Positions 45,214 through 53,579 of a stretch of DNA of 64,000 nt are shown in pieces (position 1 is the stretch's first letter; every line of letters starts with the position of its first letter). The notes beneath the pieces are model-generated. The model did no database searches, was not told where the DNA came from, and saw nothing but the letters and a program-made list of their open reading frames with translations. Made by a program: the position numbers and the translations under genes. The DNA comes from Streptomyces tropicalis. GTDB taxonomy: Bacteria; Actinomycetota; Actinomycetes; Streptomycetales; Streptomycetaceae. The DNA is taken from assembly GCF_029269835.1 (NCBI RefSeq), contig NZ_JARJBB010000009.1:186001-250000 (forward strand), given 5' to 3'.

Positions 45214-47496
45214 ATGCAACTCGCCGCGATCATCGTGTCGCTGGTCCTGACCGTGGTCGGCGTCGCGCTGCTAGCCCGCGCCATCGGCCAGTTCGTCCGG
45301 TACTTCGGCCTGGGCCAGCCCGTCCCCGCAGGCACCCGGACCGACAACCCGTACCAGCGCAGCGTGACCCTGGTCCGGGAGTTCCTCGGGCACACCCGGA
45401 TGAACCGCTGGGGCATCGTGGGCTTCGCCCACTGGTTCGTGGCCATCGGCTTCCTGACGCTGCCGCCGACCCTCGCCCAGGCCTTCGGCCAGCTCTTCGA
45501 GGCCGACTGGACGCTGCCGGTCATCGGCGACTTCCTGCCGTTCGAGATGTACGTCGAGTTCATCGGCGTCATGACGACGCTCGGCATCCTCGTCCTCATG
45601 GCCATCCGGCTGATGAACCTGCCGTCGCGCCCCGGCCGCAAGTCGCGCTTCGCCGGCTCCAAGGCCGGCCAGGCCTACTTCGTCGAGTACGTCATCCTCA
45701 CCATCGGCCTCGCGATCTACGTCCTGCGCGGCCTCGAGGGCGCCCTCCACCACGTGGACTCCTACGACGCGTCCTACTTCGCGTCGTACCCGCTGGTCCT
45801 GGCCTTCAAGGGCCTGAGCACCGCCACGCTGCAGAACCTGGTCTACCTGGTCGCGACGATCAAGATCGGGACGTCGTTCATCTGGATGATCGTCGTCTCG
45901 CTCAACACCAACATGGGTGTGGCCTGGCACCGCTTCCTCGCGTTCCCGAACATCTGGTTCAAGCGCAACGCGACCGGCGGCACCGCCCTCGGCGGCCTCC
46001 AGCCGATGACCTCCGGCGGCAGGCCGATCGACTTCGAGGACCCGGGCGAGGACGACGTCTTCGGCGTCTCCCAGGTCGAGCAGTTCTCCTGGAAGGGCCT
46101 GCTGGACTTCTCCACCTGCACCGAGTGCGGCCGCTGCCAGTCGCAGTGCCCGGCCTGGAACACCGGCAAGCCGCTCTCCCCGAAGCTGCTGATGATGTCG
46201 CTGCGCGACCACGCGCACGCCAAGGCCCCCTACCTGCTCGCCGGCGGCGGCAAGACCATGGAGGGCGAGGAGAAGGGCTCCGAGGAGCAGCTCAAGGACG
46301 TCCCCGCGGCCGCCCTGGCCGAGGCCGAGCGCCCGCTGATCGGCACCGCCGAGGAGAACGGCGTCATCGACCCGGACGTCCTGTGGTCCTGCACCACCTG
46401 CGGCGCCTGCGTCGAGCAGTGCCCGGTCGACATCGAGCACATCGACCACATCGTCGACATGCGCCGCTACCAGGTGATGATCGAGTCCGCGTTCCCGTCC
46501 GAGGCGGGCACGATGCTCAAGAACCTGGAGAAGAAGGGCAACCCCTGGGGCCTGGCCAAGAAGCAGCGCCTGGAGTGGACCAAGGAGGTCGACTTCGAGA
46601 TCCCGGTCGTCGGCAGGGACCTCGAGGACCTCTCCGAGGTCGAGTACCTGTACTGGGTCGGCTGCGCCGGCGCCCTGGAGGACCGCGCGAAGAAGACCAC
46701 CAAGGCCTTCGCCGAGCTGCTGCACATCGCGGGCGTGAAGTTCGCGATCATGGGCGGCGACGAGAAGTGCACCGGTGACTCCGCCCGCCGCCTGGGCAAC
46801 GAGCCCCTGTTCCAGGAGCTCGGCATGGAGAACGTCATGGCCCTGAACACGGCGTTCGGCGAGGAGCTGGACGACGACGGCAAGGTCACGGCGGAGTCGA
46901 GGAAGCCGAAGGCCGCGAAGAAGATCGTCGCGACCTGCCCGCACTGCCTCAACACCCTCGGCAACGAGTACCCGCAGCTCGGCGGCGACTACGAGGTCGT
47001 CCACCACACCCAGCTGCTCCAGCACCTCGTCGACGAGGGCAAGCTGGTCCCGGTCACCCCGGTCGAGGGCATCATCACCTACCACGACCCGTGCTACCTG
47101 GGCCGCCACAACAAGATCTACACGCCCCCGCGCGAGATCATCGGCAAGGTCCCGGGCCTGCGCAACGAGGAGATGCACCGCCACAAGGAGCGCGGCTTCT
47201 GCTGCGGCGCCGGCGGCGCCCGGATGTGGATGGAGGAGCGGATCGGCAAGCGCATCAACAACGAGCGCGTCGACGAGGCCCTCTCCCTCAACCCGGACAT
47301 CGTCTCCACCGCCTGCCCGTTCTGCCTGGTCATGCTGACCGACTCGGTCAACGGCAAGAAGAACGACGGCAAGGCCAAGGAGTCGATCCAGGTCGTGGAC
47401 GTCGCCCAGCTCCTCCTCGACTCCGTGCGGACGCCGGTCGACCCGGCGGGCGAGGCGGAGGCCGAGAACGAGCCGGAGCCGGAGCCGGTGAAGTAG
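45214..47496 (+). CDS. Membrane-anchored iron-sulfur oxidoreductase (HdrD/NarI-like)
   Basis: A 760-residue protein. The N-terminal about 270 residues contain a NarI-gamma-like membrane domain with five to six segments. Two ferredoxin-type clusters follow: CTECGRCQSQCP near 301 and CTTCGACVEQCPVD near 392. Two CCG domains (DUF224) complete it: CPHCLNTLGNEYP near 575, YHDPCYLGRHNK near 625, FCCGAGGARMW near 662 and CPFCLVMLTD near 700. This is the heterodisulfide-reductase-like build proposed to pass electrons between quinones and a soluble partner. The start is ATG 45214 with AGGAG upstream. It has its own transcript and a strong terminator. Confidence 0.93.
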   Translation: MQLAAIIVSLVLTVVGVALLARAIGQFVRYFGLGQPVPAGTRTDNPYQRSVTLVREFLGHTRMNRWGIVGFAHWFVAIGFLTLPPTLAQAFGQLFEADWTLPVIGDFLPFEMYVEFIGVMTTLGILVLMAIRLMNLPSRPGRKSRFAGSKAGQAYFVEYVILTIGLAIYVLRGLEGALHHVDSYDASYFASYPLVLAFKGLSTATLQNLVYLVATIKIGTSFIWMIVVSLNTNMGVAWHRFLAFPNIWFKRNATGGTALGGLQPMTSGGRPIDFEDPGEDDVFGVSQVEQFSWKGLLDFSTCTECGRCQSQCPAWNTGKPLSPKLLMMSLRDHAHAKAPYLLAGGGKTMEGEEKGSEEQLKDVPAAALAEAERPLIGTAEENGVIDPDVLWSCTTCGACVEQCPVDIEHIDHIVDMRRYQVMIESAFPSEAGTMLKNLEKKGNPWGLAKKQRLEWTKEVDFEIPVVGRDLEDLSEVEYLYWVGCAGALEDRAKKTTKAFAELLHIAGVKFAIMGGDEKCTGDSARRLGNEPLFQELGMENVMALNTAFGEELDDDGKVTAESRKPKAAKKIVATCPHCLNTLGNEYPQLGGDYEVVHHTQLLQHLVDEGKLVPVTPVEGIITYHDPCYLGRHNKIYTPPREIIGKVPGLRNEEMHRHKERGFCCGAGGARMWMEERIGKRINNERVDEALSLNPDIVSTACPFCLVMLTDSVNGKKNDGKAKESIQVVDVAQLLLDSVRTPVDPAGEAEAENEPEPEPVK

Positions 47497-47508
47497 CGCT
47501 TCCGGCCT

Positions 47509-47565
47509 CGGGACACGACGGCGCCCCCGGACCCTCCACGGGTCCGGGGGCGCCGTCGTGTCCCG
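47509..47565. terminator. Very long hairpin terminator
   Basis: A 26-bp uninterrupted stem: 47509-47534 pairs with 47540-47565 around TCCAC. It starts 13 bases after the Fe-S oxidoreductase stop. Confidence 0.92.
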
Positions 47566-47677
47566 GGGTGCACCCCCGGCGGCTCCGTGGTCACCGGGCG
47601 GCGCACCCGTCTCCGCGGCCGCACCGGGCGGGGGCGGCCGTCCTGCCGCGGGACCGCCGGACGCGCCCCCGCGCGGG

Positions 47678-48010
47678 CTACGCGCCGCCCTTGGGCGCCG
47701 CCTGCTGCACCACCTCGAAGGACCACAGCGTGGAGCCGCTCGCCGCGGGCCGGGCGGGCCGCTCGCCCTCCTCGCCGCCGCCCCGGTGCGCCGCCTTCAT
47801 CGGGCCCTCCATCCAGGCCTGGAAGGACTCCTCGTCCCGCCAGCGGGTGTAGACGAGGTAGGATTCGGTGCCCTCGACCGGGCGGAGCAGCTCGAACCAC
47901 TCGAACCCGTCGGAGCTCTCGACGGCGTGCGCCCGCGAGGCGAACCGCTTCTCCAGCGTCTCGCGCTGCTCGTCCGGCACCGTCAGTACGTTGATCTTGA
48001 CTACGCTCAT
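47678..48010 (-). CDS. Antibiotic-biosynthesis-monooxygenase (ABM) domain protein
   Basis: A 110-residue ferredoxin-like-fold monomer of the ABM/HmoB group: VVKINVLTVPDEQRETLEKR, FASRAHAVESSDGFEWFELL, SYLVYTRWRDEESFQAWMEG. Trp/Phe and Asn-like positions resemble heme-degrading HmoA/IsdG relatives, which open heme to release iron; the key residues are only partly visible, so quinone or other oxidation is equally possible. The start is ATG 48010. The C-terminal 25 residues (GGGEEGERPARPAASG region) are a low-complexity insertion before the last strand. Confidence 0.85.
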   Translation of the reverse strand: MSVVKINVLTVPDEQRETLEKRFASRAHAVESSDGFEWFELLRPVEGTESYLVYTRWRDEESFQAWMEGPMKAAHRGGGEEGERPARPAASGSTLWSFEVVQQAAPKGGA

Positions 48011-48244
48011 GGCCCCATCCTGCCCCCGCCGCCCCGGGGCCGTCCGCCCGGCCTCACCCGGCCGGCCCCGTCCCCTTCCCGGGGAGGCCCGCGGCACCGC
48101 TCCGACCTGGGACGGAGCGACCCCCTCACAGGGAGGACGCCCGCCTCGCCGGTCCCCTAGGGGATGTCACAGCTCGGCAGCAAAGCCGGCCCGGGAAGCC
48201 CGCGGCCCGCACGTCACTCTCCGGAAACAGGTACGTTCGATGAC

Positions 48245-49120
48245 GTGGCTGGATTCAGGATCGGACGCGGCGGCCGGGACGGCCGGACCCCGCAAGCGCG
48301 CCCCCAACAACCTCCGTACGGGCGGCAGGCGCCCCAGGCGCCGTCGTACGGCTATCCGTCGGCGCAGCAGCCGTACCCGCAGCAGCAACCGCAGTACGGC
48401 GGCGGCCGGGGCGGCCGGGGCGAGCCGGAGTACTTCGGCGACGACGGCTACGCGCAGGGCGGCCCGGACCCGTACGCGGCCAACAACCCGGGGCACACCC
48501 AGGCCTTCGCGGTCGGCGAGGACCCCTACACCCAGAGCGGCACCTATCGCGCGGGCTCGGCCCCGGCCGCCCCGATCGGCCCCCGCCTGCACTGGAAGGA
48601 GCTGCTGCGCGGGATCGTCCTGTCGCCCGACCGGACCTTCCTGCAGATGCGCGACTACACGATGTGGGGCCCCGCCCTCGTCGTGACCTTCCTCTACGGC
48701 CTGCTCGCGGTCTTCGGGTTCGACGGCGCCCGCCAGGACGCGATCCACGCCACGCTCTCCAGCGCGGTACCGATCGTCCTGGTCACCGCGGTGGCGATGG
48801 TGCTGAGCTCCTTCGTCCTGGGCGTGGTCACGCACACCCTGGCGCGCCAGCTCGGCGGCGACGGCGCCTGGCAGCCCACGGTCGGCCTCTCCATGCTGAT
48901 CATGTCCCTGACGGACGCGCCGCGCCTGCTGTTCGCCATGTTCCTCGGCGGCGACGCGGGCTTCGTGCAGCTGCTGGGCTGGGCCACCTGGGTGGCGGCC
49001 GGCGCGCTGCTCACCCTGATGGTCGGCCGCTCCCACGACCTGCCCTGGCCGAAGGCGCTGGGCGCGAGCGCGATCCAGCTGATCGCGCTGCTGTCGATCG
49101 TGAAGCTCGGCACGTTCTGA
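48245..49120 (+). CDS. Yip1-domain membrane protein
   Basis: A 291-residue protein. The N-terminal about 110 residues are disordered and rich in Gln, Tyr, Pro and Gly (PSYGYPSAQQPYPQQQPQYG), then LHWKELLRGIVLSPDRTFLQ, which begins a Yip1 domain with five membrane segments up to the C-terminus. The role in bacteria is unknown. GTG 48245 (MAGFRIGRGG...) is chosen over ATG 48164 because this N-terminus is the usual one in Streptomyces. Terminator just downstream. Confidence 0.85.
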   Translation: MAGFRIGRGGRDGRTPQARPQQPPYGRQAPQAPSYGYPSAQQPYPQQQPQYGGGRGGRGEPEYFGDDGYAQGGPDPYAANNPGHTQAFAVGEDPYTQSGTYRAGSAPAAPIGPRLHWKELLRGIVLSPDRTFLQMRDYTMWGPALVVTFLYGLLAVFGFDGARQDAIHATLSSAVPIVLVTAVAMVLSSFVLGVVTHTLARQLGGDGAWQPTVGLSMLIMSLTDAPRLLFAMFLGGDAGFVQLLGWATWVAAGALLTLMVGRSHDLPWPKALGASAIQLIALLSIVKLGTF

Positions 49121-49138
49121 TACGCACCGCTCACGCGG

Positions 49139-49171
49139 CGAGGGCCCCCGGTCGGCGACCGGGGGCCCTCG
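49139..49171. terminator. Hairpin terminator after the Yip1 gene
   Basis: CGAGGGCCCCCGGTCG (49139-49154) pairs with CGACCGGGGGCCCTCG (49156-49171); the innermost pairs must open to form a small loop. Confidence 0.85.
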
Positions 49172-49185
49172 GCGTGTGCGGGAGC

Positions 49186-49494
49186 GTGCTGCTCGCGACC
49201 AGCTACCTGCCCACGTCAGTGGTTGCCGGATCCGCGATCACCCAGGAGGACACCGGGCCGGGCGGAACGTACGCCAGGCTTGCCGAACTCGGCTACAAGC
49301 CAGTGCACTTCCGCGAAGAGATCCGCTCCCGTATGCCCTCGAAGGAGGAGGCGGCACAGTTGAACATCTCCGCGGGCACGCCCGTCGTCCTCATCTGCCG
49401 CACCGCGTTCGCGGACGAAGGCCGCCCCGTCGAGATCAACGAAATGACGCTGGACGCTGCCTCCTACATCCTGGAGTACGACTTCGACGCGTGA
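49186..49494 (+). pseudogene. Truncated GntR regulator (UTRA domain only)
   Basis: About 102 codons that read as the C-terminal half of a GntR/HutC UTRA domain: VLLATSYLPTSVVAGSAITQ, GTYARLAELGYKPVHFREEI, EEAAQLNISAGTPVVLICRT, GRPVEINEMTLDAASYILEY, DFDA then stop. The DNA-binding domain and the first half of the UTRA domain are absent; the sequence before it is the Yip1 terminator. So it is the 3' remnant of a KorSA-like regulator joined to chromosomal DNA by a deletion. The two GntR genes inside the AICE to the right are different in sequence, so it marks an earlier element or insertion at this locus. Confidence 0.85.
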
Positions 49495-49711
49495 GCGAAC
49501 GCGAGTTGTTACAGGTTTCTCCACCTCATCAAGCACCCGTCGTCGCCTCGCTCCTCCGGGCGGGCGCGGGCGGCCGGCGGCGCCCGCGCTCATGTCTCCG
49601 CCCCGCTCGGCACCGCCGGCCGCCCGCTCCCGCCCAAGAGGCAGGCACACAGTGCATGAGGTCAGAACACGTCGGGGCTGGGGCGGTCGGCTCCGCGACT
49701 TTAGCCAGCCA

Positions 49712-49821
49712 CTTTGGCGCGAGCCTCGAAGATCATGGCCCCAACGTCGTGCTTTACCGGGCAGGTCCACAGACTGCCCGACGCACCGGAAGCTTACGGG
49801 CCATGATCACTCGCGCCAAAG
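49712..49821. repeat. Interrupted inverted repeat with inner hairpin
   Basis: Outer arms CTTTGGCGCGAG (49712-49723) and CTCGCGCCAAAG (49810-49821). Second arms GATCATGGCCC (49731-49741) and GGGCCATGATC (49798-49808). Inner hairpin CGGGCAG (49758-49764) and CTGCCCG (49774-49780). Together 23 paired positions plus 7, with a 7-base bulge on one side. It lies in the 500-base gene-free stretch between the GntR remnant and the small secreted-protein gene. It could be a structured RNA or a small decayed mobile-element end pair; I recognise neither. Confidence 0.8.
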
Positions 49822-49997
49822 CAGCTCCCGGTCAAAGTCGCTACGCCGACCTAGGCGTGCTGTCCGACGGGTCGCCCCACCGGCCCCGCGCCCGACAGCT
49901 ATGTCACCCGAACGGCCCAACGTGACGTGCCACCCACATGGAGGAACATCAAGCTGATTAGTGCCCCAATCAAGACAATCCGCGAAAGGGGAATCGA

Positions 49998-50237
49998 ATG
50001 CGCATTCGACGCATCGTCGCCGCCGGCATCGCCACGGCAGCCCTCGCCGGACTCGGCCTCGCAGGTGCCGCCACCGCCACCGCCGCCAGCCTCACCCCGA
50101 GCCAGGGCTTCGGCGCCGCCCTCACCCCGGGTGAGTGCACCGACGGCGGCGGAACGGTCGATTGGACCCCCAACCCGGCCAACCCCCACACCGGGACCTG
50201 CAGGGGCGGCACGGGCAACGGTCAGGCAGTCGACTAA
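49998..50237 (+). CDS. Small secreted protein with one Cys pair
   Basis: 79 residues. A Sec signal peptide (MRIRRIVAAGIATAALAGLG, cleaved near ATATAA-SL) is followed by a mature part of about 47 residues: LTPSQGFGAALTPGECTDGG and a second Cys in PHTGTCRGGTGNG, suitable for one disulfide. GGGG in AAAGGGGAATCGA precedes ATG 49998. A good hairpin follows the stop. No family is recognised; such short secreted peptides are common in Streptomyces. Translation signals, signal peptide and terminator together support a real gene. Confidence 0.75.
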   Translation: MRIRRIVAAGIATAALAGLGLAGAATATAASLTPSQGFGAALTPGECTDGGGTVDWTPNPANPHTGTCRGGTGNGQAVD

Positions 50238-50253
50238 ACCCCACTAGGCGCTA

Positions 50254-50288
50254 GGAGCGCCCCACAGCCACGCGCTGCGGGGCGCTCC
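50254..50288. terminator. Hairpin terminator after the small secreted gene
   Basis: GGAGCGCCCC (50254-50263) pairs with GGGGCGCTCC (50279-50288), with an inner CAGC/GCTG extension. It is 17 bases after the stop. Confidence 0.8.
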
Positions 50289-50664
50289 CGCGCGAGCGCA
50301 GCCGGGAGAGTCGCAGGGACCGTGCCGTCCCGTCGGGCACGCTAAGTGGCCAACAGTCGCCCTTGTCTTAGCCCTCCCGCTCGGGGCCGTCTCTGGGCCG
50401 TGCGAGGGCGTTCAACGACGACCAACGCCGACAACCACCGACAGCTGAGTCGCAGGTAGCAGCGTTGACCGATTACACGGGCGCAGGTCAGAGACCCGGC
50501 CCTTCACTTCTTCGGCTACTGACCAAGCCGTGGGGGCGGTGGGATTCCGCGGCCATGGCGGCATCGCTGCCGATCGCTGCCGTGACGATTTTCTCGATCG
50601 CCCACTCTGCTCTCCATGTGTGCGAGAACCCCTCTTCCGCGAGGTTGCGCAGCGAAACAGCAGG
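50289..50664. other. Non-coding gap, decayed sequence
   Basis: About 375 bases with lower coding potential and mixed base use between the secreted-protein terminator and the phosphoribosyltransferase stop. Open frames on both strands lack ribosome binding sites and recognisable domains. A TAAGTGGC half-site like those in the AICE regulatory regions occurs near 50345. It may be scar DNA from an older insertion. Confidence 0.5.
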
Positions 50665-51183
50665 TCAGAGCGCCTCTTTGTTCCCCTTCGGCGCCTCGCC
50701 CGACTTATGTATCGGAGGCAAAACACTCCAGGGGAAGTTGATCCAGTCGTCGGTGCGCTTCCAGACGTACTCGCACTTCACCAGCGAGTGCGACTTCTCG
50801 TAGACGACGGCGCTGCGCACCTCGGCGACCGTGTCGAGGCAGAAGTCGCGCACCAGCTTGAGCGTCTTGCCGGTGTCGGCGACGTCGTCGGCGATCAGGA
50901 CCTTCTTGTCGGAGAAGTCGACCACGTCGGGGACCGGTGCGAGCATGACGGGCATGTCGAGCGTGGTGCCGACGCCGGTGTAGAACTCGACGTTCACCAG
51001 GTGGATGTTCTTGCAGTCCAGCGCGTAGGCGAGCCCGCCCGCGACGAAGACGCCGCCGCGCGCGACGGACAGGATGATGTCGGGCACGTAGCCGTCGTCG
51101 GCGATCGTCTGGGCGAGCTCGCGGACGGCGTTGCCGAACTGCTCGTAGCCGAGGTTCTCCCGGGCGGTCCCCATGCCGCTCAC
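50665..51183 (-). CDS. Phosphoribosyltransferase
   Basis: 172 residues of type I phosphoribosyltransferase fold. LGYEQFGNAVRELAQTIADD and PDIILSVARGGVFVAGGLAY form the N-terminal half, and the PRPP-binding loop KKVLIADDVADTGKTLKLV lies near residue 105, followed by VVYEKSHSLVKCEYVWKRTD and DDWINFPW, typical of xanthine/hypoxanthine-type (Gpt-like) enzymes. Probably purine salvage. GTG 51183 overlaps the dcd stop (GTGA), giving a coupled dcd-phosphoribosyltransferase nucleotide operon. Confidence 0.9.
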   Translation of the reverse strand: MSGMGTARENLGYEQFGNAVRELAQTIADDGYVPDIILSVARGGVFVAGGLAYALDCKNIHLVNVEFYTGVGTTLDMPVMLAPVPDVVDFSDKKVLIADDVADTGKTLKLVRDFCLDTVAEVRSAVVYEKSHSLVKCEYVWKRTDDWINFPWSVLPPIHKSGEAPKGNKEAL

Positions 51184-51755
51184 ACCTGCGTCCGGTGGAA
51201 GTTGAGGTAGGACCGGGAGGCGGTGGGACCGCGCTGGCCCTGGTAGCGGGATCCGTAGCGGTCGCTGCCGTAGGGCGCCTCGGAGGGCGAGGTGAGGCGG
51301 AACATGCACAGCTGGCCGATCTTCATGCCGGGCCAGAGCTTGATCGGCAGGGTCGCGAGGTTGGACAGCTCCAGCGTCACGTGGCCGGAGAAACCGGGGT
51401 CGATGAAGCCGGCGGTGGAGTGCGTGACGAGGCCGAGCCGGCCGAGCGAGCTCTTGCCCTCCAGACGCGACGCGAGATCGTCGGGCAGCGTGATGACCTC
51501 GTAGGTCGAGGCGAGGACGAACTCCCCCGGATGCAGGATGAACGGTTCGTCCCCCTCCGGCTCGACCAGCCGGGTCAGGTCCGGCTGCTCGACCGAGGGG
51601 TCGATGTGGGGGTAGCGGTGGTTCTCGAACACCCGGAAGTAGCGGTCGAGGCGCACGTCGATGCTCGACGGCTGCACCATGGATTCGTCGTAGGGATCGA
51701 TCCGCACCCGTCCGGCGTCGATCTCGGCCCGGATGTCCTTGTCTGAGAGAAGCAC
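51180..51755 (-). CDS. dcd: dCTP deaminase
   Basis: A 191-residue trimeric enzyme (EC 3.5.4.13) converting dCTP to dUTP for dTMP synthesis. MLLSDKDIRAEIDAGRVRID start, QPSSIDVRLDRYFRVF near 28, GRLGLVTHSTAGFIDPGFSG near 105 with the catalytic Glu in the following VTLELSN, and C-terminal SRYQGQRGPTASRSY closing the active site. The GTG start at 51755 is shared by Streptomyces orthologues. It lies upstream of, and coupled to, the phosphoribosyltransferase gene. Confidence 0.97.
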   Translation of the reverse strand: MLLSDKDIRAEIDAGRVRIDPYDESMVQPSSIDVRLDRYFRVFENHRYPHIDPSVEQPDLTRLVEPEGDEPFILHPGEFVLASTYEVITLPDDLASRLEGKSSLGRLGLVTHSTAGFIDPGFSGHVTLELSNLATLPIKLWPGMKIGQLCMFRLTSPSEAPYGSDRYGSRYQGQRGPTASRSYLNFHRTQV

Positions 51756-51835
51756 TCCCCGAGGATACGCAAGGCGCGCGGAGCCCCCACCATCGTGACG
51801 ACTCCACGCGCCCGGCGATCTGCCTGCGTCCGGCG

Positions 51836-52003
51836 CTACCGCTGCGCGGTCCGCTCCAGCGTCACCGGCACCACACTGCGGAGCCGGGCACACCCCGGAC
51901 ATCGCATGAGCCGACCGGGGCCGAGCCGGTCGGCCTGCTGCATCGGGAACGAAGCGGTGCTGAACACGTGCCCTTCGGCACAACGGACGACGGTGCGCTC
52001 CAT
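51836..52003 (-). CDS. Small zinc-ribbon protein
   Basis: A 55-residue protein with CAEGHVF near residue 8 and RCPGCARLRS near 35, a four-ligand (C, H, C, C) zinc-ribbon pattern. The start is ATG 52003; the frame is open upstream to 52150 without support. It sits between dcd and the tRNA-Gly gene. The function is unknown. Confidence 0.65.
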   Translation of the reverse strand: MERTVVRCAEGHVFSTASFPMQQADRLGPGRLMRCPGCARLRSVVPVTLERTAQR

Positions 52004-52286
52004 CAAGTCCAAGAGTCCCTTCCCCAAGAGGCGCGCCGGGCTGCTGCCACCCGGCGACAAAAGCCACATTACGGGATGGAAGAGACGGCCCTCCAGGCGG
52101 CACTCCGCCCCCGCCGGCCCCCTGCTCCACCCCGCCACCGTACGCCCCAACTCGGGCCCCGCGCAGCCGTGTCACTCCCCTGGGTACCCCCCGAAAACAC
52201 AAGCAGGCCCCTCGGTTTCGACGCCGGGGGCCAGGCATGGGGTACAGTGAGCGGGCATTCGGCACCGACCGAGGTCGGCGTCTTGC

Positions 52287-52357
52287 GCGGGTGTAGTTTA
52301 ATGGTAGAACATCAGCTTCCCAAGCTGAGAGCGCGAGTTCGATTCTCGTCACCCGCT
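52287..52357 (+). tRNA. tRNA-Gly (anticodon CCC)
   Basis: A 71-base cloverleaf with CCA encoded after it (52358-52360). Acceptor GCGGGTG pairs with CACCCGC, discriminator T, anticodon loop TTCCCAA on a TCAGC/GCTGA stem, T-loop GTTCGATTC. Anticodon CCC decodes GGG. The 3' half serves as the integration site of the element that begins here. Confidence 0.97.
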
Positions 52358-52360
52358 CCA
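52318..52360 (+). other. Probable attachment site (attL) in the tRNA-Gly 3' half
   Basis: pSAM2-like elements recombine at the 3' end of a tRNA gene and restore it. The integrase gene ends 50 bases beyond the tRNA and points at it, as expected. I searched by eye for a second copy of the T-arm/acceptor sequence up to base 64,000 and found none, so attR is not in view and the exact core cannot be set. Confidence 0.7.
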
Positions 52361-52365
52361 TGAGG

Positions 52366-52395
52366 AAGGCCCAGGTCATAGACCCGGGCCTTTTT
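52366..52395. terminator. Rho-independent terminator with T-run
   Basis: AAGGCCC (52366-52372) pairs with GGGCCTT (52386-52392), plus GGT/ACC inside, followed by TTTTT. It lies between tRNA-Gly and the integrase stop and probably ends both. Confidence 0.85.
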
Positions 52396-52409
52396 GCTGT
52401 CCTCGGTGA

Positions 52410-53579
52410 TCACTCGCCGCGTGCCAGATTCGTGCCAGAAGGCCTGTCGGCCGACTCCCCGGCTGCCTGCGCCCGAGCCTTCCGAACGGTGGCGTCGAGG
52501 CCGGCGGCGACCTCCTCCTGGCGCTCGTCGTCGGAGTGCTGGTAGATCAGTGCGGCCTTCTCGGATGACTGCCCGGCACGCACCATCGTGTCCTTCAGGG
52601 TGGCTCCGGATCGCGTCGACAAGGTGTGCCCCGTGTGCCGGAGGTCGTAGAACCGGAAGCCGTCGGGCATGCCGACGATCTCCCGCGCCTTGCGCCACCT
52701 CCGCCCGAACGTACTCCGCCGGAAGGGCGCCCCCTTCTCCCCCACGAAGATCAGCCCATCGGGTCCGGGCTCCGCGTACGACTCCAGGTGCCAGCGGAGC
52801 TCCCGGCGGAGGAACGCGGGAAGAATCACAGTCCGCGTTCCCGCCTCTGATTTCGTGTCGCCCTGTACCCGCCGCCCGTTCATGCGCTCCGGCTCGGCGA
52901 GGCGCACTCGGATCCGAAGGGTGTCCAGGTCGACATCCCTGCGGCGGAGGCCGGCCAGCTCCTCCGGCCGCATCGGGCCGTAGGCGCCCAGGTAGACCAT
53001 GAGGCGCCACCGCATCCCGACTGCATTGGCGAGCGCGTCGACCTGGACGACAGTGGCGATGCGCCGCTCGGTCGCCTTCTCCTTGCCCGCGCCTTTGATC
53101 CGGCAGGGGTTGCGCTGGATCAGCTCGTCATCGACGGCCGTTTCCATGACGGCCTTGAGGAGCCGGTACGCCTTGGCGGTCATCGTCTTGGCACTGGTCG
53201 TCCGCAGCCGTTCGGCCCGCCACTCGCGGACTCGGGGCGCGGTGATCTCGTCCAGGTCCAGGTCCGCGAACGCGGTCAGGTGCTTGTCGAGGAGGTAGCG
53301 GTACAGGTCCCGCGTCAGCGGCGCCAACTCCCTCTCTTCCACCCACTTGTCGGCGTACGTGCGGAACCCCACGGCACCGGCTTCGGGGTCCCTCCACTCT
53401 CCGCGACGGATCTCGGTCTGCTTCTCCGCCAGCCAGTCATCCGCGTCGGCTGTCGTCTCGAAGGTGCCGGGAGCCGGGCGCATCACGCCGTCGGGGCCCG
53501 GGTAGCGGGCCTGGTAGCGGCCGGACGGGAGCTTCCTGATGGCTCCGAATCGACGCCGCCTGCCTCTGCTGTTGGCCAT
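52410..53579 (-). CDS. int: Tyrosine site-specific integrase of the AICE
   Basis: A 389-residue tyrosine recombinase. The arm-type N-terminal domain GAIRKLPSGRYQARYPGPDG is near residue 12 and the core-binding domain about 70-165. Catalytic residues are visible: Arg in GPMRPEELAGLRRRD near 208, His/Arg in FYDLRHTGHTLSTRSGATLK near 310, and the nucleophile Tyr in ALIYQHSDDERQEE near 350. ATG 53579 overlaps the excisionase stop by one base. It integrates and (with Xis) excises the element at tRNA-Gly. Confidence 0.96.
   Translation of the reverse strand: MANSRGRRRRFGAIRKLPSGRYQARYPGPDGVMRPAPGTFETTADADDWLAEKQTEIRRGEWRDPEAGAVGFRTYADKWVEERELAPLTRDLYRYLLDKHLTAFADLDLDEITAPRVREWRAERLRTTSAKTMTAKAYRLLKAVMETAVDDELIQRNPCRIKGAGKEKATERRIATVVQVDALANAVGMRWRLMVYLGAYGPMRPEELAGLRRRDVDLDTLRIRVRLAEPERMNGRRVQGDTKSEAGTRTVILPAFLRRELRWHLESYAEPGPDGLIFVGEKGAPFRRSTFGRRWRKAREIVGMPDGFRFYDLRHTGHTLSTRSGATLKDTMVRAGQSSEKAALIYQHSDDERQEEVAAGLDATVRKARAQAAGESADRPSGTNLARGE

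Noticed and set aside
50465..50803. Plus-strand open frame in the gap before the phosphoribosyltransferase
   Set aside because: Runs antisense into the phosphoribosyltransferase gene, no ribosome binding site, no recognisable domain; I considered a recombinase remnant but no catalytic motif is visible.
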